Source: Candidatus Aminicenantes bacterium UBA876 (GTDB lineage Bacteria; Acidobacteriota; Aminicenantia; UBA2199). Taken from it: a DNA stretch of 38,769 nt. The notes under the pieces were generated by a model. It had not been told where the DNA came from. It saw only the letters and a list, made by a program, of their open reading frames with translations, and made no database searches. The position numbers and the translations under genes were made by a program. Every line of letters begins with the position of its first letter. The first letter of the stretch is position 1. The stretch is from positions 16,893-55,661 of the forward strand of contig DBFQ01000003.1 of NCBI GenBank assembly GCA_002294665.1. Direction: 5' to 3'. Shown here in pieces: positions 17,258-26,174 of the stretch.

Positions 17258-18106
17258 ATGGGAAAGCGCTGGAAACGGTTTGCCCGGACACTGTGGGCCT
17301 CTCTGAAGGATTTCCTGCGCGAGGATGGATTGGACAAAGCCAGTATCCTCGCCTATTTCTCTATTTTCTCCACGCTTTTTCTCTTGACCTTTCTGACATT
17401 CCTCTTTTCCCGCCTGCTGGGCGATCCCGATCGTTACCTGACATCTTTCTATCCCTTTTCTCCCGATTTTACCGCGCGGATCTCCCCGGATTTTTTCATA
17501 AAAGCCAAGGAATTTTCCGGTACGATCCAGGAAGTCGGGGTCCTGGGTATCGGCCTGTCGTTATTCCTGGGAATCCTGGTGTTTAAAAAGGTGATCCAGT
17601 TTGTCAACGAGATGTTTCATGTCCGCCTGTCCGGGGGGTTTCTGTTCAAGCGGTTCAAGGAATTCGCCCTGATGTTTTTTATCGGCTTGTTTTTTGTGGC
17701 TTCTTTTGTATTGACCGGCTTTATTTCAACGGTTACCGGATTGTTTCAGCACAACATGTTTATCGCCGAACATATTTCGCCCGTTTTTATTGAATCGATC
17801 AACCAGTTTCTGCTCAAATACCTGTTGCCGGTCGCCATCACCTTCAGCCTGTTTTTTCTGCTTTACAAATGGATCCCGGAGCGCCATGTCCGGACCCGCG
17901 CCGCCTGGATCGCGGCCCTGGTCGCGTCGCTGTTGTGGGAAGTGGTCAAGCGCGGTTATGCCTATTACCTGGTGAATCTCTCGATAATCGGTCATGTCCA
18001 GGGACCCATCATCGCCATCATTCTGTTTGGTTTCTGGATGGAAGCATCCACAGCCATTCTGTTGTACGGAGCGAAATTGACATTCAACCTGGATCGAAAC
18101 CCATGA
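17258..18106 (+). CDS. yihY: YihY/BrkB-family inner membrane protein
   Basis: A 282-residue protein with about six membrane spans and a basic N-terminus (MGKRWKRFARTLW). The early segment DKASILAYFSIFSTLF matches the YihY/BrkB (formerly RNase BN) family pattern, and the middle contains FVNEMFHVR, a typical feature. The biochemical function of the family is unsettled. No ribosome site is clear before ATG 17258. It overlaps lpxD by four bases (ATGA), so it appears to head a five-gene envelope operon. Confidence 0.82.
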   Translation: MGKRWKRFARTLWASLKDFLREDGLDKASILAYFSIFSTLFLLTFLTFLFSRLLGDPDRYLTSFYPFSPDFTARISPDFFIKAKEFSGTIQEVGVLGIGLSLFLGILVFKKVIQFVNEMFHVRLSGGFLFKRFKEFALMFFIGLFFVASFVLTGFISTVTGLFQHNMFIAEHISPVFIESINQFLLKYLLPVAITFSLFFLLYKWIPERHVRTRAAWIAALVASLLWEVVKRGYAYYLVNLSIIGHVQGPIIAIILFGFWMEASTAILLYGAKLTFNLDRNP

Positions 18107-19119
18107 AAACATTACAACAGATCAGTCTCATGCTGAACGGCAGGCTGAGCGGCAATCCGGAAGTCTGCATTCAGGGTGTGAATTCGCTGGAACTTGCCGG
18201 AGTCGAAGAGATCGCATTTCTGGCCAAGCGGGATGTGGATCCTGCCGCGTTTCGCGCCGCGGCCCTGATCGTGGCCCGGGATAATCCCATTGATTATCCC
18301 AACCTGATCTATGTGGACGAACCTTACCTGGCGTTTGCGCAATTGCTGGAAGACTTTTATCCCGCCACGCCTTTCTGTGCGGGTGTGGATGATCGCGCCC
18401 GGGTGTCCGCGGATGCCCGCCTGGGGAAGAACGTGCGTCTGGGAGCGTTTGTGTATGTGGGAGCCGGCGCGGTGATTGGGGATGACACCGAGATTCACAG
18501 CGGCAGCGTGGTGTATCCCGGAGCGACAATCGGACGATCCTGCCTGATTTATGCGCACGTGGTCATCCGCGAAGGCGTGGTTGTCGGCGACCACTGCATT
18601 ATCCATGCCGGGGCCGTGATCGGCAGTGACGGATTCGGTTTTTCGCGGGATTCCGCGGGGATCCCGCGCAAGATCCCCCAGAAAGGCCGGGTTACGATCG
18701 CGGATCATTGCGAAATCGGCGCCAATACGTGCATCGATCGTTCGACCCTGGGCGAGACGCGGCTGGAAGAACATGTCAAACTGGACAACCTGGTCCAGGT
18801 GGGTCACAATTGTCGTATCGGTTCTGGTACAACCATATCGGCATTGACGGGCATATCCGGTTCGGTGGATGTGGGGCGCAATGTGGTCATGGGCGGTCAG
18901 GTCGGCATCGCTGATCACCTGCGCATTGCCGACGGTGTCATGATCGCCGGAAAAACCGGTGTATCCGGCCATATCAAGAAACGCTGCGTGATCTCCGGCA
19001 GTCCCCACATGGAGGCCCGCGACTGGCGACGCATGCATGCCCTGTTGCGCAACCTTGATGATTATTATGCGCGCATCCGTGAACTGGAAAAGAGAATAGC
19101 GGAATTGGAGGAAAAATGA
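18103..19119 (+). CDS. lpxD: UDP-3-O-acylglucosamine N-acyltransferase
   Basis: A 338-residue protein; LpxD adds the second acyl chain (on the amino group) in lipid A synthesis, using acyl-ACP. There is an N-terminal uridine-binding domain (about 1-100), then a left-handed beta-helix of hexapeptide repeats (about 100-300), and a helical tail that ends in coiled-coil-like ELEKRIAELEEK. Catalytic His235 lies in NLVQVGHNCRIG, and GSDGFGF lies at about 174-180. The frame is open far upstream inside yihY. I chose ATG 18103 because it overlaps the yihY stop (ATGA) and because homology begins there. The stop overlaps the next start (ATGA). Other lpx genes are not in the window. Confidence 0.95.
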   Translation: MKTLQQISLMLNGRLSGNPEVCIQGVNSLELAGVEEIAFLAKRDVDPAAFRAAALIVARDNPIDYPNLIYVDEPYLAFAQLLEDFYPATPFCAGVDDRARVSADARLGKNVRLGAFVYVGAGAVIGDDTEIHSGSVVYPGATIGRSCLIYAHVVIREGVVVGDHCIIHAGAVIGSDGFGFSRDSAGIPRKIPQKGRVTIADHCEIGANTCIDRSTLGETRLEEHVKLDNLVQVGHNCRIGSGTTISALTGISGSVDVGRNVVMGGQVGIADHLRIADGVMIAGKTGVSGHIKKRCVISGSPHMEARDWRRMHALLRNLDDYYARIRELEKRIAELEEK

Positions 19120-19832
19120 GAAAAATCACCATTGGAATCGCCGTTGCCCTGGCCTGCGCCGCACTGATTGCCGCGCAAGCCCGCATTGAGTTCGCATCCG
19201 AACAGGTTGATTTCGGCGAAGTGGACAGCGGAAAAATCGTGGACCTGCAATTCGAGTTCACCAACACGGGCAGCGAAGTTCTGGAGATCAAGAACATCGC
19301 GTCTACTTGCGGATGTACCGTCACCAGTCTGGAAAAAAAGTCGTATGCCCCGGGCGAAAAAGGTGTGATCCCCGTCAAGTTTTATTCCCGGGGATACCAG
19401 GGGCGCGTGGTTAAATCCCTGACCGTGTCAACCAACGATCCCTCAACTCCCTATGTGCGCCTGCGACTGACCGGGATTGTCGCCATGAAGGATTTCGCCA
19501 GCATCGAGGTGGCCCCGAACCGGCTGCATTTCCAGGAGGTTGCGCTGGGAGCGGAGGCGGAGCAGACATTTGAAATCCGCAATCCCGGCTCCCTGCCCCT
19601 GCGTATCATCGAGGTGATTCACGGTCCGGAAATCAGCCCCCGTTTCAGCGGCAAATCGGTGGGGCCCGGAGCGGCGATGACCGTGACTTTGCAGTTGAAA
19701 GGCATGTCTCCCGGTCCTTTTGTAACCTATTTGAAAATCCGCAGCAACGCTTTCCGCCAGAGCCTCGTGGTGGTCAAGGTGGATGCCGATATTACGGCAG
19801 CCGGGATTTCCACCCCCGCTCCACAGGACTGA
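19116..19832 (+). CDS. DUF1573 periplasmic protein
   Basis: A 238-residue secreted protein: signal peptide (MRKITIGIAVALACAALIAAQA, cleavage near residue 20-22) followed by two Ig-like or ASH/HYDIN-type repeats. Each begins with FGEVDSGKIVDLQFEFTNTG-like or FQEVALGAEAEQTFEIRNPG-like sequence. SSTCGCTVTSLEK-like wording in the first repeat (TCGCT) is the hallmark of DUF1573 proteins. Such domains generally mediate protein binding at the envelope; the partner is unknown. Its start overlaps the lpxD stop (ATGA), giving coupled translation with envelope genes. Confidence 0.82.
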   Translation: MRKITIGIAVALACAALIAAQARIEFASEQVDFGEVDSGKIVDLQFEFTNTGSEVLEIKNIASTCGCTVTSLEKKSYAPGEKGVIPVKFYSRGYQGRVVKSLTVSTNDPSTPYVRLRLTGIVAMKDFASIEVAPNRLHFQEVALGAEAEQTFEIRNPGSLPLRIIEVIHGPEISPRFSGKSVGPGAAMTVTLQLKGMSPGPFVTYLKIRSNAFRQSLVVVKVDADITAAGISTPAPQD

Positions 19833-19838
19833 AGCGGC

Positions 19839-20798
19839 ATGTTGGCGGGCTGCGGCACACCCACTCCGGATTATCCCGGGCCCCGGGTTTGGGCGGTTTG
19901 CGGGGGAAAGGGGGGTACGGGCAAATCGTTTCTGGCATCCCAGTTGGCGGTGACGCAGGCGTCACGGGGCCGTTCCGTGGTGCTGGTGGACGCGGATCCC
20001 CAGGGAGCGGGTGTTCACGGATTGCTGGGACTGTCCCACCGGACACCTGCGATCGAGGATTGCCTGCACGGGGAACTTTGCCTTTCGGATTGCCTGCACC
20101 GGACCCCGATCAACAACCTGCGTATCGTTTTCGGCAACGCGGGTACCCGGCCGTTGTCACCCTTCACACCGGCCCGGGCGGAAGCTTTCGCCGCCCAGTG
20201 GGGAAATCTGGACGCGGAACTGGTGGTTGTTGATCTTGGCGGCGGCATGGCGCCCGAGGTGCTGGACCTCTTTTTGTCGGCTCATGAGCCGGTCGCCGTT
20301 ACCCTGCCGGAAATGCCGGCGCTGGAGAATTTTTTCCAGTTCTGCCGCGCCGTGCGTTTCCATACGCTCAACCGCTGGCTTTCGCAGGAGGGGTTATCCA
20401 TGTCGGTGGAAACGATCTGGAATGAGCGCCCCAAAGAAGAAATTGAGGACCTGAGTGACCTCAGTCATTATCTGCCGTCCGTGTGTTCGCGTCGCGGGGT
20501 ATCCCTGAGCGAGATTCCAGGTCCTCCCCGGGTTCACCTGGTGCTCAACCATTTGACAAGTATTGATGAAGTGCAATACGGTTTTTCCATCCGCAGCCTG
20601 TGCCGCAAACACCTGGATGTCCATCTGCTCTACGCGGGATACGTGGAGAACGAGCCCAAGGCGTGGAAGAAACTGGGGGCGGTTCAGGGCCGCCCCAGGA
20701 TTCACGTCACGCCCAGAATCCGGCAGGAAATCCTGCGGATCGGCAAGAACCTCATGCATGGCGGAGAACTTGCCATCGACAGTGTGCTCAATGTCTGA
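19839..20798 (+). CDS. MinD/FlhG-like ParA-family ATPase
   Basis: A 319-residue deviant-Walker P-loop ATPase. KGGTGKS lies at 24-30, VLVDADPQGA follows at about 48-57, and a Walker B-like ELVVVDLGGG stretch comes near 130. ATPases of this group dimerise on ATP, often at membranes or nucleoid, to position cellular machinery (septum, flagella, pili, chemoreceptors). It has no obvious C-terminal membrane helix. It starts 6 nt after the DUF1573 stop, and its end overlaps the next gene, a degenerate-J/HTH protein, by 8 nt; the same pair occurs in deltaproteobacterial genomes as I recall. The cargo is unknown. A gene product acting on partition is unlikely because no parB lies nearby. Confidence 0.8.
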   Translation: MLAGCGTPTPDYPGPRVWAVCGGKGGTGKSFLASQLAVTQASRGRSVVLVDADPQGAGVHGLLGLSHRTPAIEDCLHGELCLSDCLHRTPINNLRIVFGNAGTRPLSPFTPARAEAFAAQWGNLDAELVVVDLGGGMAPEVLDLFLSAHEPVAVTLPEMPALENFFQFCRAVRFHTLNRWLSQEGLSMSVETIWNERPKEEIEDLSDLSHYLPSVCSRRGVSLSEIPGPPRVHLVLNHLTSIDEVQYGFSIRSLCRKHLDVHLLYAGYVENEPKAWKKLGAVQGRPRIHVTPRIRQEILRIGKNLMHGGELAIDSVLNV

Positions 20799-21318
20799 AT
20801 TGGAACTGCGCAGTCATTATCAATGCCTGGATCTTGAGGAGGGCGATTCGCTGGCTCGGGTCAAAGCCCAGTACCTGCATCTGAAAAACCTCTACTCAAG
20901 CGATTCTCCGCTTTTTCACTGCCTGGGGTTTCCGGTCTCGGAAAACCGCAAACGCGAGTTGTTGAGCCGCATCCACCGGGCGTACTTTACTCTGCGGGAA
21001 AACCACGCCCGCCGGCGTCAGGAGCGTCGCGAATCCACGCTGGATTCCGTACAGGAGCAACGCATACCCGAATTCGCCCACTATCGGGGCGAAGCATTGC
21101 GCTTGACCCGGGAAGTGCTTGGCATCAACCTGGAAGAAGTGGCATTCGCCTGTGGTATCCCCATCGCGCATTTGCGCAACATCGAAGCCGATGAATATGA
21201 TCAGCTGCCTCCGCAGGGATATATCCGCCTTTATCTGCGCAAATACGCCGAGTTTCTCTGCCTGGACCCGGCACGGGTGGTTGCCGACTACCTGGCCGGA
21301 TACCAGCAGAACACCTGA
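20791..21318 (+). CDS. Degenerate J-domain plus RodZ-type HTH protein
   Basis: This 175-residue protein starts with a J-domain-like helical region (residues 6-68), but the HPD triad needed to activate Hsp70 is replaced by LYSSDSPLF. It is followed by a basic linker and an HTH_25 (RodZ-like) helix-turn-helix: RLTREVLGINLEEVAFACGI then LRNIEADEYDQLPPQGYIR. The truncated fold ends at residue 175 with no membrane segment. Family resemblance suggests binding to DNA or to a partner ATPase instead of a chaperone role. The ATG overlaps the MinD-like gene by 8 nt, supporting a two-component unit. It is convergent with the acyl-CoA synthetase gene (6-nt gap). Confidence 0.75.
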   Translation: MSELELRSHYQCLDLEEGDSLARVKAQYLHLKNLYSSDSPLFHCLGFPVSENRKRELLSRIHRAYFTLRENHARRRQERRESTLDSVQEQRIPEFAHYRGEALRLTREVLGINLEEVAFACGIPIAHLRNIEADEYDQLPPQGYIRLYLRKYAEFLCLDPARVVADYLAGYQQNT

Positions 21319-21324
21319 ACCTTT

Positions 21325-23004
21325 CTACGACTGTTCCGCTTTCCCCGCCGCGGGAATGGTGTATAAAAAGCGCTTGATCTTGCGAGTGGGGGTTTTCTCA
21401 AACTCTTCGGGATAGATCTCGATTCGCCCGATCCGGCTGTAGGCGGGCAAGTCCTGATTGACTTTTTTCAATATCTGCTGAAAATGCGTCTCCAGATCTT
21501 TTTCCGTCATTCCCGCCGCGTAAACCCGGTCGAAATCGGGATAAACCAGCGCGGTGATCTGTTCGTTGCGTTCCATGACCAGAGATTCCATGACGAATTC
21601 CTGGTTATCCAGTTTGCTTTCGATCTCTTCAGGGTAGATGTTCTGGCCGCTGGGTCCCAGGATCATGTTCTTGCTGCGGCCCTTGATGGTAATGAATCCA
21701 TCCTCGTCCAGCAGTCCCAGGTCTCCGGTATGCAGCCAGCCATCCGCATCAATGGCTTCCGCTGTGGCCTGGGGATTCTTGTAATAACCTTTCATGACAT
21801 TGACCCCTTTTACCAGGATTTCACCCACGGTATGAGCCGGGTCCGGAGAATCGATTCGCACCTGCATGCGGTCGACGGGGGTGCCGACCGATCGCGCACG
21901 GATGGTTTTCCACGAACTGTAGCTGATCAGCGGGCCACATTCCGTCATGCCGTATCCGACGGTGATGGGGAATGAGATGGAACGGAAGAAATCTTCCACT
22001 TCGGGGTTCAGTGCCGCGCCGCCGATGACCAGTTCGTGGAATTGTCCGCCGAAAGCGTTGTACAGGCGCTGGTAGAGTTTGCGCTGCAGGAGTTTATCCA
22101 CGGGGCCGATTCTGCGGGCGGCGCGGATGATCCGCTTCTGCAGCAGGGGTTTGATCTGCTTGCGATAGATTTTTTCGATGACCAGGGGGACGGACAGGAT
22201 CAGGTGGGGGCGGATTTTTGCGAACGCTTCCATGATGATTCGCGGAGACGGGGTTTTGCGCAGGAAAGTGATTTCGCAGCCCAGGGTGAACGGAAAAAGG
22301 AACTCGAAAGCGCACCCATAGGAGTGGGCCAGGGGTAAAAATGACAGGATCCGATCCTTCTGCACCAGCGGCATGTGGTCCTGTCCGTAACGGATGTTGG
22401 AGATCAGGCTCGCATGCGACAATTCCACGCCTTTGGAAAATCCCGAAGTTCCGGAAGTGTAGTTGATGGTGGCGGTGGCGCCGGGATCGACCGGCTTGAT
22501 GATGAATGTGTCTGCCGTGACGGGAACGCTGTGATGCTGAGGAAATTCCTCTGCCATTTTTTCGCAGGCCTTGCTCACCGTTTTCTTGTGGGCACCCAGC
22601 AACTGCAGGCTGTCCAGCGATATGAAGCCGGCGCAGTCCGGCATTTTTTCGATGTCCAGTTTTTCATACAGGGAATCGGCGACCAGTAGAATCGCCGCAT
22701 CGGAGTGGTTGACGATATGGTGCACGTCACTGGGGTGAAAATCGGGCAGGATCGGTACAATCGCCGCGCCGTAGGTAACCGTGGCCAGGTAGGAAAGGGC
22801 CCAGTTGACCGAGTTTTTCCCCAACAGGGCGATTTTGTCTCCCTGACGGAGATGGGCCCGCTGGAACAGGAGGTGAAACCAGGCGATGCGACGGGCGACT
22901 TCACCATAGGTCAGGCCCGTTTCATTAAAGTCCGCCAACGCGGTTAAATCCCAGTTACGCACCATGGCGTCGCGCAACGCTTCGGCCAGTGATTCGGCTT
23001 TCAT
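21325..23004 (-). CDS. AMP-dependent synthetase (acyl-CoA synthetase-like)
   Basis: A 559-residue ANL-superfamily enzyme that makes acyl-AMP and usually then acyl-CoA. Motifs in order: INYTSGTSGFSKG (P-loop like A3), the A5 motif GYGMTECGP, LHTGDLG, and the hinge-adjacent GRSKNMI; the C-terminal catalytic lysine fits TPTRKIKRF. The related substrate is probably a long-chain fatty acid, but I cannot set chain length. The frame extends upstream, but I chose ATG 23004 because GAGGAGG lies directly before it and a promoter (23067-23095) initiates upstream of it. It is the last gene of the ligA-direction cluster, though separately promoted. Confidence 0.88.
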   Translation of the reverse strand: MKAESLAEALRDAMVRNWDLTALADFNETGLTYGEVARRIAWFHLLFQRAHLRQGDKIALLGKNSVNWALSYLATVTYGAAIVPILPDFHPSDVHHIVNHSDAAILLVADSLYEKLDIEKMPDCAGFISLDSLQLLGAHKKTVSKACEKMAEEFPQHHSVPVTADTFIIKPVDPGATATINYTSGTSGFSKGVELSHASLISNIRYGQDHMPLVQKDRILSFLPLAHSYGCAFEFLFPFTLGCEITFLRKTPSPRIIMEAFAKIRPHLILSVPLVIEKIYRKQIKPLLQKRIIRAARRIGPVDKLLQRKLYQRLYNAFGGQFHELVIGGAALNPEVEDFFRSISFPITVGYGMTECGPLISYSSWKTIRARSVGTPVDRMQVRIDSPDPAHTVGEILVKGVNVMKGYYKNPQATAEAIDADGWLHTGDLGLLDEDGFITIKGRSKNMILGPSGQNIYPEEIESKLDNQEFVMESLVMERNEQITALVYPDFDRVYAAGMTEKDLETHFQQILKKVNQDLPAYSRIGRIEIYPEEFEKTPTRKIKRFLYTIPAAGKAEQS

Positions 23005-23066
23005 GTTTCCACCTCCTCGCAATCGCAACTCTGCCGGATTATCCGGGACAAGCAACGCCCGGGAAA

Positions 23067-23095
23067 ATTTTAGTCGTTACGACACGAACTTGCAA
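23067..23095 (-). promoter_or_regulatory. Sigma70-type promoter for the acyl-CoA synthetase
   Basis: On the minus strand TTGCAA (23090-23095) and TAAAAT (23067-23072) are separated by 17 nt. The implied leader of about 55 nt contains the GAGGAGG ribosome site before ATG 23004. Confidence 0.6.
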
Positions 23096-24142
23096 TCAGG
23101 AAAGCAAACGGATGCGTGTCTGAATGTAGTTCAGGTCCTCTGTCTTCAGCGGAACGCGATGAATATCCGTATTTTCCAGGCGGACGGCATGACGTTCTTC
23201 CACCTGCAAGTAGCGGCGATTGCGGCTGGAATGGAACCAGAGGGCCAGGTTGGCGATTCCCCGGTCGATTTCCAGTGCAGTGACGCCTCCCGGACCGATC
23301 GCGCTGCCGGAATTGAACAGGCAGGGTACCAGGAGTCCTTGATGATACAACATGCTCTGACCCGCGTACTTTCCGGGGGAACGGGTCAGCGTGAAGAATT
23401 CACTTTTCATGTGGTGGATTTCAGCAGCGAGTTGCGGTTCCGGCTGCCGGGCGAAGTCACGGCAGGCAGCCTCGATGCGCATTTTCAGCGTGTCCAGCCG
23501 GGAAATGGACTCGAACAGGGGGCGATGGGTATGACCGATCATGGCCAGCAGATGGTGGCTGCGCGCAAATTGGTAGACCCTCTGTTCGTAGCGGTATTTG
23601 CGCCGGCTGTTAAAGGCCACCGTGTAGTTGCGAATGCCCAGGGGGGACGCGATCCAGCGCAGAATCCAGCCCAGCAGCCGGTTGATGGCCGGGCCGTACA
23701 ATGCCGCCTGGTGGCCGTGAAACACGAAAATTTCTCCGCCGTCGCCGACCAGGCGCAAAGCCTGGCCCGCTTTTGCCATTCCCGCCACCAGGGGTTCAGG
23801 CGACATGTCATGGTTTCCGATCAGGCGGGTCAGGCCGGATCCGGCGGAAAACTCGCTGAAGAGCTGCAGCAATTCATGCCATTGCGCGCGCACCCGCGGC
23901 GCGCGGAATCGTTGCAACTCCTCGATATCTCCATTTAAGATCAGGTGAAAGCCTTGGGGAAGGTAATGGTGTCTGAGCGCGGCTTCCACCAGGGCACCGT
24001 TGTGGCGGAAGTCATCCACCCTGCCGCCATCTCCCATGTGCAGGTCACTGATCACCACCAGCCGGTCATCCTTGTTCAGGCGTCGGATCGGGGCTGCGGC
24101 ATGCAGGCGTGCCAATCTGCGCGCAACAGCGGATGCGGTCAT
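23096..24142 (-). CDS. Calcineurin-like metallophosphoesterase
   Basis: A 348-residue protein with the metallophosphoesterase signature in order: DLHMGDGG, NGDIEEL, GNHD, a FHGHQ segment, and GHTHRP. These residues bind two metals and attack phosphoesters. The C-terminal quarter is unassigned. The frame is open for 25 further codons, but ATG 24142 overlaps the ABC-F stop (ATGA), so I start there. The substrate is not evident. It could be a nucleotide, lipid or cyclic-nucleotide phosphoesterase; it is longer than LpxH. Confidence 0.83.
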   Translation of the reverse strand: MTASAVARRLARLHAAAPIRRLNKDDRLVVISDLHMGDGGRVDDFRHNGALVEAALRHHYLPQGFHLILNGDIEELQRFRAPRVRAQWHELLQLFSEFSAGSGLTRLIGNHDMSPEPLVAGMAKAGQALRLVGDGGEIFVFHGHQAALYGPAINRLLGWILRWIASPLGIRNYTVAFNSRRKYRYEQRVYQFARSHHLLAMIGHTHRPLFESISRLDTLKMRIEAACRDFARQPEPQLAAEIHHMKSEFFTLTRSPGKYAGQSMLYHQGLLVPCLFNSGSAIGPGGVTALEIDRGIANLALWFHSSRNRRYLQVEERHAVRLENTDIHRVPLKTEDLNYIQTRIRLLS

Positions 24143-26100
24143 GGATCGCCTCTGGCCGACAATGCCTCCGCAAGTCCGGAAAGCAGCGCTTCCAATTGGA
24201 GGTGGGCGGTTTCCCACTCCGATACGGCCGATTCCAGTTCTTTCAGCAGGCGGGCGTGTTCTTTCTGGCAGGCCACCACTTTATTGCTGCTGGCGTAGGT
24301 TTCCGGTTGCGACAATTGCGTTTCCAGTTCGCCGCGGCGCTTTTCCAGCACCTCGATGCGGTCTTCAAGCCTGCGGATCAACTGGGTCAGGCGGTTGCGT
24401 TCCTTGGTGACGGCCTGGCGGGCGAGGGCTTCTCTCTGCCGTTCCTGTTTGCGGTTTCTTCCCACCTCCCCGCCCGCGGAAACGGGTTTCTGAGTCGGTG
24501 GTTCTTCGCGCTTTTCCAGATAGTCCGAGTAGTTTCCCGGGTAGTCCATCAGCATGCCGTCGCGGATTTCAACGACGCGGTTAACGATGCCATCGAGGAA
24601 ATAGCGGTCATGAGAAACCAGGATGACGGTCCCTTCGTAGGCGCGCAGCGCTTTCTCCAGCGCATCTCTGGCGGATGCGTCCAGGTGGTTTGTGGGCTCG
24701 TCCATGATCAGGAAGTTGCTTCCGGACAACAGGATGCGGGCCAATGATACCCTGGCTTTTTCGCCTCCGCTCAATACCCGGATCGGCTTGAACACATCGT
24801 CGCCGTGGAAACCGAACAGTCCCAGCACGGAACGCACCTGGGGGGTCCTGGATACCGGTGTGGACGCACTGATTTCATCGATGACTTTGTAATCCAGGTG
24901 CAATGTGTCCACCTGGTGCTGGGCGAAGTAGCCGATCGCGGTATTGGGTCCCAGGGCGATTGATCCTTCCGTGGGAGTCAATTCCGCGCTGATCAGGCGC
25001 GTCAGCGTGGTTTTACCGGCGCCGTTGGGTCCCACCAGGCAGATTTTATCTTTGCGCTTCAATTCCAGGCAGGCGCCCCGCAGCACCCATTGGCCGGGGG
25101 TGTAAGCAAATCCCACGTCCCTGAGGGACAACACATCCCGATAGGAGGATCGCTCCGGGACCAGACGGAAATCGATTTTTACTTCCGCAGCCGGAGGCGG
25201 CCCGGGGATTGAGTTCTTCTCCAATTGCTTGATCCGGCTTTGCACCTGGGCGGCTTTGGAAGCCTTGTAGCGGAATCGCTCAATGAATTTTTCCTGGCGT
25301 TGGCGTGCGGTTTTCTGCTGGAGCAGGGCTTGCCGCGCCTGTTCGCGTTGCTGTTCGCGCATTTCCAGGAAGGTACGGTACCGGCCCGGATAATGCGTCA
25401 GGCAGGTGTTTTCCAGCGCCACGATTTCCCGCGCCAGGCGATCAATAAAAAAGCGGTCATGGGAGACAATCACCATGCTGCCGCCAAATCCCAGCAGATA
25501 CCGTTCCAGCCACTCCATGGCGGGAAGGTCCAGGTGGTTGGTGGGTTCGTCCAGCAACAGCAGGTCCGGCTCACTCAGAAGCAGGCGCGCCAACAGGGCG
25601 CGCATGCGCCATCCTCCACTGAAATCGGCCAGAGGTTGATTTTCACCGGAACGTGTGAAACCCAGTCCGGATAGAATCCGCCGCGCCCGGTTTTCCAGGT
25701 CATAACCGTTGTCGCTGGAAAAACGGGCTTCGAGCTTTTCGATGCGTTTCAGCCATTGATCGTGTCGCGTTTTTTCCCGCGGCGGATCTTTACGCAATGC
25801 CTCCAGCTGCGCGGCGGTTTCCAGGATATCGCTGCGGCCGGTCATTACCGACTCCATCAGGGTGCCTTCTTTTTCGGCAATGGTTTCCTGGGGCAGGTAC
25901 CCGATCCGATAACTGCGTGACCGGATCACTTCCCCGGAGTCCGGCTCCAGTTGCGATGCCATGATCCGCAGCAATGTCGTCTTTCCCGTACCGTTGGGGC
26001 CGACCAGGGCCACACGATGGCCGGGCTTGATGGTCCAGTTGACTTGCTGAAACAAGGTGCGGTCAGCAACGGAAAAAGAGATGTTGCGGAGTGTCAGCAT
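24139..26100 (-). CDS. ABC-F ATPase (Uup/EttA type)
   Basis: A 653-residue protein with two ABC cassettes and no membrane segments. Walker A motifs are GPNGTGKT at 34-41 and GPNGAGKTT near 355, with FSGGWRMRALLARLLL and LSGGEKARVSLARILL signatures and two DEPTNHLD Walker B motifs. A basic linker (QQREQARQALLQQKTARQRQE) lies between cassettes, and a C-terminal coiled coil occupies about 540-653, typical of Uup-like ABC-F proteins that act on ribosomes. I chose ATG 26100 (MLTLRNISFS) because homology starts there; the longer frame runs into the upstream promoter. No clear ribosome site. The stop overlaps the phosphoesterase start. Confidence 0.88.
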   Translation of the reverse strand: MLTLRNISFSVADRTLFQQVNWTIKPGHRVALVGPNGTGKTTLLRIMASQLEPDSGEVIRSRSYRIGYLPQETIAEKEGTLMESVMTGRSDILETAAQLEALRKDPPREKTRHDQWLKRIEKLEARFSSDNGYDLENRARRILSGLGFTRSGENQPLADFSGGWRMRALLARLLLSEPDLLLLDEPTNHLDLPAMEWLERYLLGFGGSMVIVSHDRFFIDRLAREIVALENTCLTHYPGRYRTFLEMREQQREQARQALLQQKTARQRQEKFIERFRYKASKAAQVQSRIKQLEKNSIPGPPPAAEVKIDFRLVPERSSYRDVLSLRDVGFAYTPGQWVLRGACLELKRKDKICLVGPNGAGKTTLTRLISAELTPTEGSIALGPNTAIGYFAQHQVDTLHLDYKVIDEISASTPVSRTPQVRSVLGLFGFHGDDVFKPIRVLSGGEKARVSLARILLSGSNFLIMDEPTNHLDASARDALEKALRAYEGTVILVSHDRYFLDGIVNRVVEIRDGMLMDYPGNYSDYLEKREEPPTQKPVSAGGEVGRNRKQERQREALARQAVTKERNRLTQLIRRLEDRIEVLEKRRGELETQLSQPETYASSNKVVACQKEHARLLKELESAVSEWETAHLQLEALLSGLAEALSARGDP

Positions 26101-26134
26101 GATCTTGCCGGCCGTAAAGCCGCTTCTGGCAATG

Positions 26135-26163
26135 ATTATATGCCAGGGTGGAAAAAGACGCAA
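26135..26163 (-). promoter_or_regulatory. Promoter for the ABC-F gene
   Basis: On the minus strand TTGCGT (26158-26163) and TATAAT (26135-26140) are 17 nt apart, in the gap between the TraB/GumN gene and ATG 26100 (leader about 28 nt). Arms CTGGCA and TGCCAG (26126-26131 and 26141-26146) flank the -10 box and may be an operator. Confidence 0.5.
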
Positions 26164-26174
26164 TCCGCAGGCGG

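Noticed and set aside
19839..19860. MLAGCG at the start of the MinD-like ATPase read as a lipobox
   Set aside because: There is no hydrophobic signal segment before the cysteine, and the protein is a cytoplasmic P-loop ATPase.
24139..26100. ABC-F protein as an antibiotic-resistance factor
   Set aside because: The cassette order, short linker and C-terminal coiled coil match housekeeping Uup-type proteins; nothing indicates resistance.
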